From RGIG4079 sp045531405 (GTDB taxonomy: Bacteria > Bacteroidota > Bacteroidia > Bacteroidales > Muribaculaceae): a DNA stretch of 64,000 nucleotides. The notes under the pieces are model-generated. The model was given only the letters and a program-made list of their open reading frames with translations, made no database searches and was not told where the DNA came from. Both the position numbers and the translations under genes were made by a program. Shown here piece after piece: positions 36,960-46,819 of this stretch; positions within the stretch are counted from its first letter, which is position 1, and each line of letters opens with the position of its first letter. The DNA lies in NCBI GenBank assembly GCA_045531405.1, contig JAZSDX010000050.1, forward strand, positions 1 through 64,000. The letters run 5' to 3'.

Positions 36960-37805
36960 TTAAAAATCAGTAATTATAAAATCTTGCTCGATGAAGCGAG
37001 CTACGGCATCGGTGGTGTTGGCACCGATGATTTTGTGGGATATAGCCTTTACTTCGGGGAGGGCGTTATCGACTGCCACTGCTACATCGGCAACTTGCAT
37101 CATGGGAATATCATTGAGATTGTCGCCAAACACTACTACCCTATCAGCACCTACTTCCCCTGCCAATTGCTTCACAGCCGCAGCTTTCGATACTCCGGGG
37201 GCAAACAACTCAAGCAATCCCACATTTTTATCAAAAATATCAATATAGCACGACACCGAACAATTTATCGTAGCACGCAAATCGTCGGCAAGAGCAAAAA
37301 TGCGTTTACAATCCCCCATGGCAAAGAAAAACACCACTCCGGGCAACATAGGTAAAAGTCCTTGGGGAGTGTCGATATTGAAGTTCTTTAACCCAAGATT
37401 CAATCTTCCATCTACAAAAGCTCGTTCCTCGGCAGTCATCACTCCATTGTGATATACTTGCATCGACTTTCCATCGGGCAATGCGTAACGAAATGGATTC
37501 ACTCCATATTCATGGCATTTTTTCATTAGTTGGCAATAAGTAGCATCGCTAAGATAACTAACGTTACAATATGTTTTTGTATCGCGACACCACATCGCCG
37601 CTCCGGTCATTACAATAGCTGGGAGCGATATTTCAGTATCAGCAAGAATCATTTCTACCGTAGCCGGAGTGCGAGCAGTTGCAACGGTTATATTCGCTCC
37701 TCGACGTGTTAAATCGGCAATAATTCGAGCCGAAGTATCGCTCAACTTACTATCGACACCGAGCAACGTGCCGTCCATATCGCTAATGTAAAGAGTCTTC
37801 GCCAT
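36960..37805 (-). CDS. HAD-superfamily Cof-type phosphatase
   Basis: A 281-residue hydrolase of HAD subfamily IIB. Nucleophile motif DMDGTLLG is near the N-terminus, and the C-terminal motif VVFGDNLNDIPMMQVAD completes the metal site. Substrate is unknown, probably a sugar phosphate or flavin nucleotide. The open frame extends to 37826, but that start lies within the -7 promoter box, so the ATG at 37805 (MAKTLYISDMDG) is taken. Confidence 0.9.
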   Translation of the reverse strand: MAKTLYISDMDGTLLGVDSKLSDTSARIIADLTRRGANITVATARTPATVEMILADTEISLPAIVMTGAAMWCRDTKTYCNVSYLSDATYCQLMKKCHEYGVNPFRYALPDGKSMQVYHNGVMTAEERAFVDGRLNLGLKNFNIDTPQGLLPMLPGVVFFFAMGDCKRIFALADDLRATINCSVSCYIDIFDKNVGLLELFAPGVSKAAAVKQLAGEVGADRVVVFGDNLNDIPMMQVADVAVAVDNALPEVKAISHKIIGANTTDAVARFIEQDFIITDF

Positions 37806-37815
37806 AATTTGGGTG

Positions 37816-37846
37816 CAAAGATACAAAAAATAAGCACGACTCCAAA
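37816..37846 (-). promoter_or_regulatory. Promoter of the HAD phosphatase gene
   Basis: On the minus strand: TTTG (37846-37843), 19 bases, TATCTTTG (37823-37816). Predicted start near 37809, only a few bases before the ATG at 37805. The -33 box lies inside the loop of the upstream terminator. Confidence 0.75.
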
Positions 37847-37860
37847 GAATCGTGCTTATT
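37829..37860 (-). terminator. Terminator of the sus-like operon
   Basis: AATAAGCACGA (37829-37839) pairs with TCGTGCTTATT (37850-37860), an 11-bp stem followed on the minus strand by a T-run. It ends the leftward susC-F transcript 25 bases after the last stop. Confidence 0.9.
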
Positions 37861-37884
37861 GAGTTTATGCTATACTTGTCGATA

Positions 37885-39237
37885 TTATTCGAGGTAGCAA
37901 GCGTAAGGTACTACAGAAAGGTCGAGAGTGATTGTGTAAGTACCTGCAGCAGGAGCTTTAAGATTAGCACCGTTAGGAACGAGTGTATATTCATCAACTC
38001 CACCAAGGTTGATAGCCCAGTCGTTGTTGCAACGGAACTTGTATTCGTCACCTTCGTTGAGAGTGATTGTACCAACCCAGAAGATACCATCTTCAGATGT
38101 CAATGCAAGTGATTCAGCCCAGCCATTGAATGAACCGATAACACCGATAGTTTCAATCTTAGTTGCTTTCCAAGTCAATGCTGCGATATTAACGTCACAC
38201 CAGTAAAGACCTGTTTCAGCAACTGAGAGGTTACCTGCACCACCATCGGTTGAGAGTTTACCTTCTTCACCGGCATTACCATAGTTGATGTGTCCCCAGT
38301 CAGCGGCTGAAGTGAATTTGAATCCACCTGTTGAGAGGTTAGCGAATCCAAAGTAGTTTACATAGTCGGTAGTAAATAACATTTGTGAACCACCATGATT
38401 CCAACCATTAGCATCACCCGGAGTCCAAAGGTTATCAAACGCAGGAGCAAATGAGTAGGTCAAAGTTTCCATATTTACTGAAAGCACCCATGGACCGAGA
38501 GTTGACATTTTTGCAAAGCCTTCACCTTCAACCAATGTACCAACTAATTCATCTGTTTCACTTGCTACAGGAGTGTATGCAAATTTCGCACCTTTGATTG
38601 TCCACTCGATTTCAGCTTCAACGTCAAGTTTTACTGAGAACACAGGATTGTCATATTGGTCTCCTGAATGATTCAATGCAATAGTTTCGCCACCTTTTAT
38701 AACGACACTGTATGATTCTTCAATTTCATGAGCAGCTGGGAATGGTGTAACTGATACTTTGTGAGCACCATAGTAGAGGTTAGGATTACCTACACGCACC
38801 GATGATGTTCCGTTTACCACGTATGCTGCAAAACGTACGTAAGCTTCTTGAGTTTTAGGATTTTTACCAAGTTCTTTAAGGTAAGCCTCTTGAAAATCAA
38901 CAGGACTCACTTTAACTTGATTGTTTACAAGTTCTGTAACAACATCTTGAGCAGAAGCGAAGTCTTCGGTCTTAGACAATTGCATCACAAAAGTCAAGCT
39001 ACCAACAGATGGCAAGTTTTGAGCCGAAACAACGTTAAGGACTACAGCCTTTGCACCTGCTTCATTAAGCGCGCCAAGGTCTATCGCAGGGTTTTGGCTC
39101 ACTTGAGCCACTGTGATACCATTCGCCGACATAATTGGCTCTTGGGGATAGCTTTGAGGAATTGCTTCAGTTTCTTCCTCACAAGCTGTAAAACCGAGAG
39201 CAAGAGCCATCAATAACATTATGCTTATTTTTTTCAT
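37885..39237 (-). CDS. SusE/SusF-like surface glycan-binding lipoprotein
   Basis: A 450-residue lipoprotein (lipobox ALGFTAC, Cys19). The N-terminal third resembles a SusE-type Ig-like domain; two later units with aromatic patches (GWNHGGSQMLFTTDYVNYFG and SFNGWAESLALTSEDGIFW) resemble the carbohydrate-binding domains of SusE/SusF. It would hold glycan at the outer face near the SusCD pore. Last gene of the row. Glycan type is not determined; SusF-like domains are best known for alpha-glucans. Confidence 0.82.
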   Translation of the reverse strand: MKKISIMLLMALALGFTACEEETEAIPQSYPQEPIMSANGITVAQVSQNPAIDLGALNEAGAKAVVLNVVSAQNLPSVGSLTFVMQLSKTEDFASAQDVVTELVNNQVKVSPVDFQEAYLKELGKNPKTQEAYVRFAAYVVNGTSSVRVGNPNLYYGAHKVSVTPFPAAHEIEESYSVVIKGGETIALNHSGDQYDNPVFSVKLDVEAEIEWTIKGAKFAYTPVASETDELVGTLVEGEGFAKMSTLGPWVLSVNMETLTYSFAPAFDNLWTPGDANGWNHGGSQMLFTTDYVNYFGFANLSTGGFKFTSAADWGHINYGNAGEEGKLSTDGGAGNLSVAETGLYWCDVNIAALTWKATKIETIGVIGSFNGWAESLALTSEDGIFWVGTITLNEGDEYKFRCNNDWAINLGGVDEYTLVPNGANLKAPAAGTYTITLDLSVVPYACYLE

Positions 39238-39343
39238 ATTGTTTATTTCTCTTGATTTTTAATTTATCGGAGTGTTGAGTGGATAGTGGTGCTACCCACT
39301 CAGTCCCGACAAATTATTAATTAATCATTTTTCCAAATTGAAA

Positions 39344-40213
39344 TTATTGCACTTTTTCAAGAAGTACTGATTTCACGTTCATGTCAACTGTAATCTTCAT
39401 TGGAGATCCATCCCAGTTGTCAACTTGGATTGAACCCTTACCTGGAGCAACAAGAACTCCACTATACTTACCAGATGACATATCTACTGTAATAGGATTA
39501 TCATCAACTTGAGTACCTACAGATGCTCCACCATCCCAACCGGTCAATTCGGTATAGAATCGGAATGTGAGACTACCGGCCGGCATGTTGAATGTAGCAG
39601 AATAGATTTTGCTACCGATAGCATCATCAGCTTCAAACAAACGCCATTCAGCGAGAGCACCGGCATTAGCTGCATCAGGACCAGTCCAACCGCCAACACT
39701 ACCAATCAAGTAGATGAAGCCTGGAGATTGAATAGCGCAATATTCTTTCACTTGGTCAAGTTTGATTACATTAGAAAGAATGTCACTACCTTCGATACCA
39801 TTGATATAAGCATGAACACGTAGATAGATTGAACGAGCAGGCTCATCGGTATATTCTTCTTCACTTGTTATACCACGAAGTTTGCAGATAGCTTCAGCAA
39901 TCTCTTTGCCTGAAACTTGTGCATAGCAAAGTTTATATTCAGAAGAAAGTTCCATTGATGTAGAATCAGTAAAATTTTGAATCAAAGAAACTTGCACTTT
40001 ATATGTTGCAGCAGCAGCATATCCATAGTTAGGCTGAGACCATGAAAGGTCTAACGTACCATCTTCAGAGAGTTCATAATACTGAGCAGCAAGAGCAGGA
40101 GTATTGAGAACAAACTCTGTTGGGTTATTATATTTAGGTTCGGTATCCGTCTCACAACTTGTGAACGAAAGAACGGCTACCAAGCACGCAAAAAGAATTG
40201 ATATTTTTTTCAT
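39344..40213 (-). CDS. SusE-domain outer-membrane lipoprotein
   Basis: A 289-residue lipoprotein (lipobox LSFTSC, Cys20). Residues 28-155 match the SusE N-terminal domain (FVLNTPALAAQYYELSEDG, LDLSWSQPNYGYAAAATYKVQ). The rest has one probable glycan-binding unit (YLIGSVGGWTGPDAANAG). It lies 39 bases after susD and about 106 bases before the SusF-like gene. Confidence 0.82.
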   Translation of the reverse strand: MKKISILFACLVAVLSFTSCETDTEPKYNNPTEFVLNTPALAAQYYELSEDGTLDLSWSQPNYGYAAAATYKVQVSLIQNFTDSTSMELSSEYKLCYAQVSGKEIAEAICKLRGITSEEEYTDEPARSIYLRVHAYINGIEGSDILSNVIKLDQVKEYCAIQSPGFIYLIGSVGGWTGPDAANAGALAEWRLFEADDAIGSKIYSATFNMPAGSLTFRFYTELTGWDGGASVGTQVDDNPITVDMSSGKYSGVLVAPGKGSIQVDNWDGSPMKITVDMNVKSVLLEKVQ

Positions 40214-40252
40214 TTTACTTTACTCTTGTTAAAATTCAACATTGAGTTATGA

Positions 40253-41923
40253 TTAGTAACCGGGGTTTTGTTGATAACCTTGGAAACTGATAACAGTAGA
40301 AGGAATTGGGAATAGATTCATGTGAGCAGGAGTAGCAACACCACCATTACCTACGTTACCTTTCCAGTTCCAATTATAGTTTCCTCCGGCATATTTATTG
40401 TGACGTACGAGGTCGGTACGACGACAGTTTTCGCCATAAAGCTCACGGCTACGTTCGTCGAGAATGTTATCAGGAGTGAGCTCTGCAACTGTCCAAGGTT
40501 CAATCCAAGCACGTTCACGAACATAGTTTACATATTCAAGAGCTGCATTGCGATCACCTACACCACCAAGCACAGCAGCTTCAGCCGCACTTAAGTAAAT
40601 TTCAGCAAGACGGATTACACACCAGTCAGCATCAGCAAACGAATGATAATCAGGAGGAGTATTTGCTTTGTCAACAATACCGAATTCATCATATGCATAA
40701 TTGGTATATTTCACAGGCACATAACCATCGGCAAAGTTTGTGATTGATGTATTTTCAATATTTGCACCATCTTTCTTAGTCATCCACAATGAAGCACGAG
40801 CATCGATAGAGTTACCGGCATCATCCCATTCAAAACGGTTTGAAAGTTGAGTACGTGCATTCATACAAGTCCATGAAGCATTCAAGTTGGTAACACTGTT
40901 TGTCATGTTAAGACCAGGAGTTGAAGTAGAAGAGCCTGCAGCAATGTAGAATGTAGTACCACCATAATTTTGTAGATATGTACCATCTTGAGGAATACCC
41001 CAGATGATTTCATTCACACGTGAACCTTGCGACATATATTCATCGTTGTTTGCACCAAATACAGCAATATACGATTCAGCAAGACCTGAGCCATTGAAAC
41101 CTTCACCTTTGTGATGTTTGATAATTTTATCACATATATTCCAACATTTATCAAAAGCAGGAGACCCGGTAAATACCTTTGCATTAAGATAGAACTTTGC
41201 AAGAAGAGCATCACAAGCTTCTTTTCCTACATATCCATAAGATGGTTCTTTATAATCATTACCCCATGCAGCCGATACAGCTTCAAGATCGGCAACTACC
41301 TTATTGTAAAGGTCAACACGAGACATTTGTTCAGGAGCAGTACCTGCAGGCATTGTTTCATCTTGATAACCGGCATTACCAAACATGTCGATAGCATAGA
41401 AATAGCAAAGACCGCGAAGCACTTTCACTTGACGTTTATATTCTTCTGATACAGGGATAAGATCATTTGTGAGATAGAAGTCTCCATTCTCTACTGTACG
41501 AAGAAACTCATTACATAAAGCGATACAAGTGTAAATACGAGAATAAGTAGTGTACATCACACCATTATCGGCTGCAAATTGCATTGTAGCAAGCTCATAT
41601 TGACCTGCGTCACCAAATTGCTTCCACGCAAATTCATCGGTAGTCAACTCGTTACATACAAACACGGCACGTGTAAATGAGTTAGCTCCGGCGTCACCAC
41701 CTGAAATAATAGAACTACCGGGACCATTGTAGCCCGATGTTGCAAGAGATTGATAACACTCTGCAAGCACACGATCCATATACCCCTTTGGATCATTCTT
41801 AAATTCCTCAGGAGTCAAATCGGTATAGTTAATCAATGGGTTGTCGAGGTCATCGGTACAAGAAACCACACCGAGCGAAACGATCAATCCCAAAGCGATG
41901 AAAAATTTATTTAATGATTTCAT
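40253..41923 (-). CDS. susD: SusD/RagB-family nutrient-binding lipoprotein
   Basis: A 556-residue surface lipoprotein (lipobox GVVSC, Cys22) that caps the SusC channel. SusD features include CNELTTDEFAW, the TPR-like helices around VKVLRGLCYFYAIDMFGN, and the C-terminal LDERSRELYGENCRRTDLVRHNKY. It follows susC after 28 bases. Confidence 0.93.
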   Translation of the reverse strand: MKSLNKFFIALGLIVSLGVVSCTDDLDNPLINYTDLTPEEFKNDPKGYMDRVLAECYQSLATSGYNGPGSSIISGGDAGANSFTRAVFVCNELTTDEFAWKQFGDAGQYELATMQFAADNGVMYTTYSRIYTCIALCNEFLRTVENGDFYLTNDLIPVSEEYKRQVKVLRGLCYFYAIDMFGNAGYQDETMPAGTAPEQMSRVDLYNKVVADLEAVSAAWGNDYKEPSYGYVGKEACDALLAKFYLNAKVFTGSPAFDKCWNICDKIIKHHKGEGFNGSGLAESYIAVFGANNDEYMSQGSRVNEIIWGIPQDGTYLQNYGGTTFYIAAGSSTSTPGLNMTNSVTNLNASWTCMNARTQLSNRFEWDDAGNSIDARASLWMTKKDGANIENTSITNFADGYVPVKYTNYAYDEFGIVDKANTPPDYHSFADADWCVIRLAEIYLSAAEAAVLGGVGDRNAALEYVNYVRERAWIEPWTVAELTPDNILDERSRELYGENCRRTDLVRHNKYAGGNYNWNWKGNVGNGGVATPAHMNLFPIPSTVISFQGYQQNPGY

Positions 41924-41951
41924 ATTTTATCTTCTTTACTTTGATTTGAGA

Positions 41952-44900
41952 TTAGAAAGTAGCTACTAAACCAAGAGAGTATGTAATAGGACGAGGATAA
42001 ACATTATTATCTATACCTGAGAATACTTCCGGGTCAAGACCACGATACTTGGTGATTACGAATGGATTTTGAACAGCTCCAAATAGACGCAATTTAAGTT
42101 TTGCATCAAATAATTCAGACCAAGTATAACCAAGAGTGATATTGTCACAACGAATGAAACTTGCATCTTCAAGGAAGTAATCGCTACGCACGAGGTTTGA
42201 GTTAGCGCTTGCATCATTGAAATAGAAATCAGTCTTCACTAAGTTGTTAAGACCATAACGGTCAACAGTTGTGAGATTTGACTTAGAAGCAAGTACAGAG
42301 TTGAACACATAGTTTCCAAAGTTAGCACGAAGTTGAATTCCAAGGTCCCAATTCTTATAGTTGAATGTGTTACTCCAAGCAGCTGTAATTTTTGGATCAC
42401 GTGAATGTTTAATCACGAGGTCGGCATCATTAATTTCGCCATCTTGGTTTTGATCGACATATTGGTTAGGAATTGGGTTACCATCTTGATCATAAACTTG
42501 TTCAAGAAGATAGAATGAATAAGCGGGGTGTCCGGCTTTATGAACTTGAAGTGCACCGGCATTTTCTGATGCAGGGTTTCCTGCAGCTTGGAGATAATAA
42601 GATTGGTCTTCTTCGTTAGAACCGGTCAACTTAGTTAATTCATTTTTGTTCCAAGCTACATTGATACCTGTGCTCCAAATGAAATCTTTAGTTACAATAG
42701 GTTTAGCACCGATATTTACTTCAACACCAATGTTGCGAAGCTCACCAATGTTGCGATCCATAAAGTTGGTTGTAGTCATACCTGCAGGAACAGGCACATA
42801 TGCAAGCAAGTCTTTAGTATCACGAATATATCCTTCAATACTTGCAGTGATGCGATTGTTCAAGAAGCCCATATCAAACCCAACGTTCCAAGTAGTAGTT
42901 TCTTCCCACTTGATTTCTTCGTTTCGAGGATTTGAGTAAAGAGGATTAATCCATTGTTTATCTTTACCATCGGGTGATGGATAGTTTACAATACCTGATT
43001 CAGCTGATTGAGTATAAGTTGCTACATATGGATAGTATCCACCAACAGCTTGTTGACCTGTAACACCCCAACCAAGACGAAGCTTAAACTCATTCATCAC
43101 GTTTTTAGCTGATTCGAAGAATCCCATTTCTGAGATTTTCCAACCAAGAGCCAATGATGGGAAGAGACCCCAACGAGTATCGGGAGAGAAACGAGAAGTA
43201 CCATCATCACGAAGTGTAAATGTCAATAGATATGTATTATCAAACATATAGTTCAAACGACCATAGAATGACATCAAATTCAAACGACCTCTCCAAGGTA
43301 ATGGGGCAGGAAGATTTTCATAAGTGTTACCAATGCGGAATACAGTTTGAGGCATTACCTCAAGGTTATATTCTCCATTTTGATAAACTTGTGCCCAGTC
43401 GTTGTTATAACCGTAAGAATCCATTACAGTGATTTCATCACCTCTATAATCCATACGTTGCCAAGAATAACCTGCCATTACATCAAGATTTGACTTGATT
43501 GCTTCAAATTCTTTCTTATAGTTGGCATAAAATTCAAGAAGGGTGTTACGTTGTAGTTCATTATGTGTATAACGAGTAGCGGCACCATCTTTATAGTTAC
43601 CACGCCATGCTTGAGGTGAATTTTTAGCTGTTGTGCTCAATGTTTCGTTCTTTGACACATCATAACCAAGATTTAAGTTAAGATGAAGTTCAGGGAGGAA
43701 ATGTAGAGCGTAATCAATTTGAAGATTACCTGTTGAACGCAAAATTTCGGCTGTGTTATTTACCGACTCAAGCATTGATAGAGGGTTGTTTGGAGAGTTG
43801 TCAAGAGGTTTACCTGTTGCATCAACCAATGTTGTATAACCATTATACATTGGTGTGAGACTAATACCTTTCATCTTATAATCGGTATAAACAGGAAGTG
43901 TTGGGTTATAAGTGATAGCAGCACCTACAGCACCTGTGTCAGCCATACGGTTTTTAATGTATGTACCATCAGCTTTTGCATTAACTTGGAGCAATCCGTT
44001 AAAGAACTTTGGATTCAAAGAGAAGCCTACAGTTGTTCTATCCATACGTGATGTTTCAAGAATACCATTATTGTTGGTATAAGAAGCCGAAACACGATAA
44101 GGGAGGAATCCAACTTGACCACCCACACTCAAGTCATAATCGTGAGAAATACTTGTGCGAAGCACTTCATCTTGCCAATTAGTGTTAGCGCTACCAAGTT
44201 GAGAAATAGCCGATTCAGTTCCAATTTGTTTAGTAACAATATCACGGAACTCATCACCACTCATCACGTCCCAAGTTTTGCGCGCAGTATTTACGTGCAT
44301 ATTTGCTGAGAAATTAACTTGTGGTTTCCCACTTTTACCTTTTTTGGTAGTAATGATGATTACACCATTAGATGCACGTGAACCGTAGATAGCAGTTGCC
44401 GAAGCATCTTTCAAAATTGTCATAGATTCGATGTTACTTGGAGCAATCATAGTCAATGGGTTAGTACCACCATAACCTTGGTCGCTCAAAGCCACACCAT
44501 CAAGCACGATCAATGGGTCGTTGCTTGCGCTCAAAGAGGCACCACCACGAATACGGATAGTTGCACCACCTGTTGGGTTACCACCATCGGTTGTTACAAC
44601 CACACCTGGAGAAGCACCCACAAGCATGTCTTGTGCTGAAGTTGAGATACCTGCCTCAATTTCATCGGGTTTAATCACTGCTACAGAACCGGTAGCGTCA
44701 CTTTTCTTAACGGCACCGTAACCAATTGCTACGACTTCGCTAAGCACTACACTGTTCTCTTGTAGAACTACATTAATTGTGGTTTGTCCATTAACAGCTA
44801 CTTCTTGAGTGTTATAACCAACATATGATACTACGAGAGTACCATTGGCTTCCACTGCAATCTGATAATTACCATCAATGTCTGTTGCCACACCATTACT

Positions 44901-45065
44901 TGTTCCTTGAACAAGCACACTTGCACCGATGAGAGGCTCACCGGCTGGATCGGTTACAGTACCTGATACTGTAATCTTCTGCGCTAAAGCAGGGAAAGAG
45001 AGGCAAAGCACCATTACAAGGGCGAGCCAGGCTTTCCGATTCATTTGAAAACAAATGTTCTTCAT
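41952..45065 (-). CDS. susC: SusC/RagA-family TonB-linked outer-membrane transporter
   Basis: A 1037-residue TonB-dependent importer. After a signal peptide (to about residue 28) comes a carboxypeptidase-regulatory domain (ITVSGTVTDPAGEPLIGASV), then the plug (EVVAIGYGAVKKSDATGSVA; SNIESMTILKDASATAIYGSRASNGVIIITTKKG) and a 22-strand barrel ending in phenylalanine (SLGLVATF). It pairs with SusD. A second ATG at 45044 (MNRKAWLALV) would also leave a good signal peptide. No glycoside hydrolase or SusR/HTCS regulator is next to it. Confidence 0.95.
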   Translation of the reverse strand: MKNICFQMNRKAWLALVMVLCLSFPALAQKITVSGTVTDPAGEPLIGASVLVQGTSNGVATDIDGNYQIAVEANGTLVVSYVGYNTQEVAVNGQTTINVVLQENSVVLSEVVAIGYGAVKKSDATGSVAVIKPDEIEAGISTSAQDMLVGASPGVVVTTDGGNPTGGATIRIRGGASLSASNDPLIVLDGVALSDQGYGGTNPLTMIAPSNIESMTILKDASATAIYGSRASNGVIIITTKKGKSGKPQVNFSANMHVNTARKTWDVMSGDEFRDIVTKQIGTESAISQLGSANTNWQDEVLRTSISHDYDLSVGGQVGFLPYRVSASYTNNNGILETSRMDRTTVGFSLNPKFFNGLLQVNAKADGTYIKNRMADTGAVGAAITYNPTLPVYTDYKMKGISLTPMYNGYTTLVDATGKPLDNSPNNPLSMLESVNNTAEILRSTGNLQIDYALHFLPELHLNLNLGYDVSKNETLSTTAKNSPQAWRGNYKDGAATRYTHNELQRNTLLEFYANYKKEFEAIKSNLDVMAGYSWQRMDYRGDEITVMDSYGYNNDWAQVYQNGEYNLEVMPQTVFRIGNTYENLPAPLPWRGRLNLMSFYGRLNYMFDNTYLLTFTLRDDGTSRFSPDTRWGLFPSLALGWKISEMGFFESAKNVMNEFKLRLGWGVTGQQAVGGYYPYVATYTQSAESGIVNYPSPDGKDKQWINPLYSNPRNEEIKWEETTTWNVGFDMGFLNNRITASIEGYIRDTKDLLAYVPVPAGMTTTNFMDRNIGELRNIGVEVNIGAKPIVTKDFIWSTGINVAWNKNELTKLTGSNEEDQSYYLQAAGNPASENAGALQVHKAGHPAYSFYLLEQVYDQDGNPIPNQYVDQNQDGEINDADLVIKHSRDPKITAAWSNTFNYKNWDLGIQLRANFGNYVFNSVLASKSNLTTVDRYGLNNLVKTDFYFNDASANSNLVRSDYFLEDASFIRCDNITLGYTWSELFDAKLKLRLFGAVQNPFVITKYRGLDPEVFSGIDNNVYPRPITYSLGLVATF

Positions 45066-45488
45066 GCAAGAATCTTTTTTAGTTTTACTTAGTTTTACAA
45101 AAATTTATTTATCTCTATTTTTTATTTATCTCTACTTTATTCATGATTTAAGGTATATATACGACAAAGTGAGCATTGTATATTCAACACATGCTCTATT
45201 CTAAATGCGTCCTACCGGTATCATACTTAAAATCCTTAAAATCATGCCTAAATGGGCTTTATTGCTATTTTACAACAATAAAACTACACTTTTCAACTTA
45301 CAAATTAAACTATAATTTTTCAAATTTGTTCACTTTTCATGGAGTAAATAGACGAAATACTCCAATTTTAACAAGTAAATGTTAAAACAATTCTCATTTT
45401 TAACATTTGATAAACAAAGTGACTTTCGCGACCTTAAGGTCCTTAGAGTCCTTAAAGTTTTTAGTACCCTTAAGTAAAAGCTGGCGCC

Positions 45489-45563
45489 CAAGATAGGCTG
45501 CGCCTCGGCAAAGCAAATTTAAGCAAGCTTAATTTGCATTTGCGCTCGGCTTGCACTATCTTT
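45489..45563. repeat. Long imperfect palindrome overlapping a promoter
   Basis: Outer arms AAGATAG and CTATCTT, and inner arms GCAAATTTAAGC and GCTTAATTTGC around a two-base centre, with partly matched sequence between. It is richer in G and C than its surroundings. It resembles dispersed intergenic palindromes of Bacteroidales; that it is repeated elsewhere in this genome is inference. Confidence 0.5.
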
Positions 45564-45564
45564 G
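45533..45564 (+). promoter_or_regulatory. Promoter of the aminotransferase gene
   Basis: TTTG at 45533-45536, 20 bases, TATCTTTG at 45557-45564. Predicted start near 45571, about 29 bases before the ATG at 45600. Confidence 0.8.
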
Positions 45565-45599
45565 CATCATAAATTAACACAATAACCATTTTATAGAAA

Positions 45600-46793
45600 A
45601 TGACTCATATTTCCGACCGCGTTCAATCGCTCTCGCCTTCGCAAACATTGGCGATGTCACAAAAGAGCAACGAATTAAAGGCACAAGGTGTCGATGTTAT
45701 CAACCTTTCTGTTGGCGAACCTGATTTCAATACGCCCGATCACATCAAAGAGGCTGCAAAACGTGCTATCGACGAAAATTTCACATTCTACACCCCGGTT
45801 CCGGGATATCTATCTTTGCGCAAAGCAATTGCCGATAAACTCAAAAACGAAAACGGGCTTGACTATACTCCCGAGCAAATTGTTGTTTCGGGCGGTGCAA
45901 AACAATCACTTTGTAACGTAATCTTGAGCGTAATAAATCCGGGTGATGAAGTGGTAATCCCCACTCCTGCATGGGTTAGCTATGTCGAAATGGTAAAACT
46001 TGCCGAGGGTACAAACGTACTTGTTCCTGCGTCGATTGAACAAGATTTCAAAGTAACTCCCGAGCAACTCGAAGCTGCCATCACTCCTAAGACTCGCATG
46101 GTGCTCATCTGTTCTCCATCAAACCCTACCGGTAGCGTTTACACCAAAGAAGAGTTAAAAGGGCTTGTTGACGTGATTGCAAAATATCCCGATGTGCTTG
46201 TTCTTGCCGACGAAATATACGAACACATCAACTTTACAGGTGAATTTACATCACTTGGTTCATTCCCCGAAATTGCCGATCGCACAATTATCGTAAATGG
46301 TGTATCAAAAGCTTATGCAATGACCGGATGGCGTATCGGCTTCATCGCAGCTCCTCTCTGGGTAGCCAAAGCGACCAACAAACTACAAAGCCAATACACT
46401 TCAGGAGCATCTTCTGTGGCCCAAAAGGCAGCCGAAGCAGCCTACACCGGCTCTCAACAATGTGTTGAAGATATGCGTGTAGCGTTCCAACGCCGTCGCG
46501 ACCTCGTCGTATCTCTTGCTCGTGAAATCCCCGGGATAAAAGTTAATGAGCCTCAAGGAGCATTCTACCTCTTCCCCGAAGTATCAAGCTACTTTGGCAA
46601 AAAATATGGCGATAAAGTAATCAACAACGCTGCCGACCTGGCTATGTATCTTCTTGAAGAGGGACACGTGGCAACTGTTGATGGCGAAGCATTCTGCCTC
46701 CCCGGATATATCCGTCTCTCTTACGCAACAAGCGATGACAATATTCGCGAAGCAATGCGTCGCATAAAAGAAGCCCTTGCAAAACTTGCTTAA
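45600..46793 (+). CDS. aspC: Aspartate aminotransferase-type PLP enzyme
   Basis: A 397-residue class I aminotransferase. PLP contacts include VSGGAKQSL, CSPSNPTGSVYTKEEL, LADEIYEHI and the Schiff-base lysine in VSKAYAMTGWRIGF. It most likely interconverts aspartate and oxaloacetate; specificity for related amino acids cannot be excluded. It is followed by tyrS after 26 bases. Confidence 0.92.
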   Translation: MTHISDRVQSLSPSQTLAMSQKSNELKAQGVDVINLSVGEPDFNTPDHIKEAAKRAIDENFTFYTPVPGYLSLRKAIADKLKNENGLDYTPEQIVVSGGAKQSLCNVILSVINPGDEVVIPTPAWVSYVEMVKLAEGTNVLVPASIEQDFKVTPEQLEAAITPKTRMVLICSPSNPTGSVYTKEELKGLVDVIAKYPDVLVLADEIYEHINFTGEFTSLGSFPEIADRTIIVNGVSKAYAMTGWRIGFIAAPLWVAKATNKLQSQYTSGASSVAQKAAEAAYTGSQQCVEDMRVAFQRRRDLVVSLAREIPGIKVNEPQGAFYLFPEVSSYFGKKYGDKVINNAADLAMYLLEEGHVATVDGEAFCLPGYIRLSYATSDDNIREAMRRIKEALAKLA

Positions 46794-46819
46794 TAAAAAA
46801 ATATAACAATACACATAAA

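Larger units (their letters stand above)
45066..45599. other. Divergent intergenic region between susC and the aminotransferase gene
   Basis: About 530 gene-free bases. Near susC there are AT-rich direct repeats (TTTATTTATCTCTA at 45104-45117 and 45121-45134; TTAGTTTTAC twice in 45080-45098). Around 45430-45475 is a run of CTTAAGG-like units, and 45489-45563 is a long imperfect palindrome that contains the rightward promoter. I did not find a convincing leftward promoter for susC. Confidence 0.5.

Noticed and set aside
45420..45570. CRISPR array suspected from repeated CTTAAGG units and nearby palindrome
   Set aside because: Units are short, irregular and without spacers of constant length; no cas genes are present.
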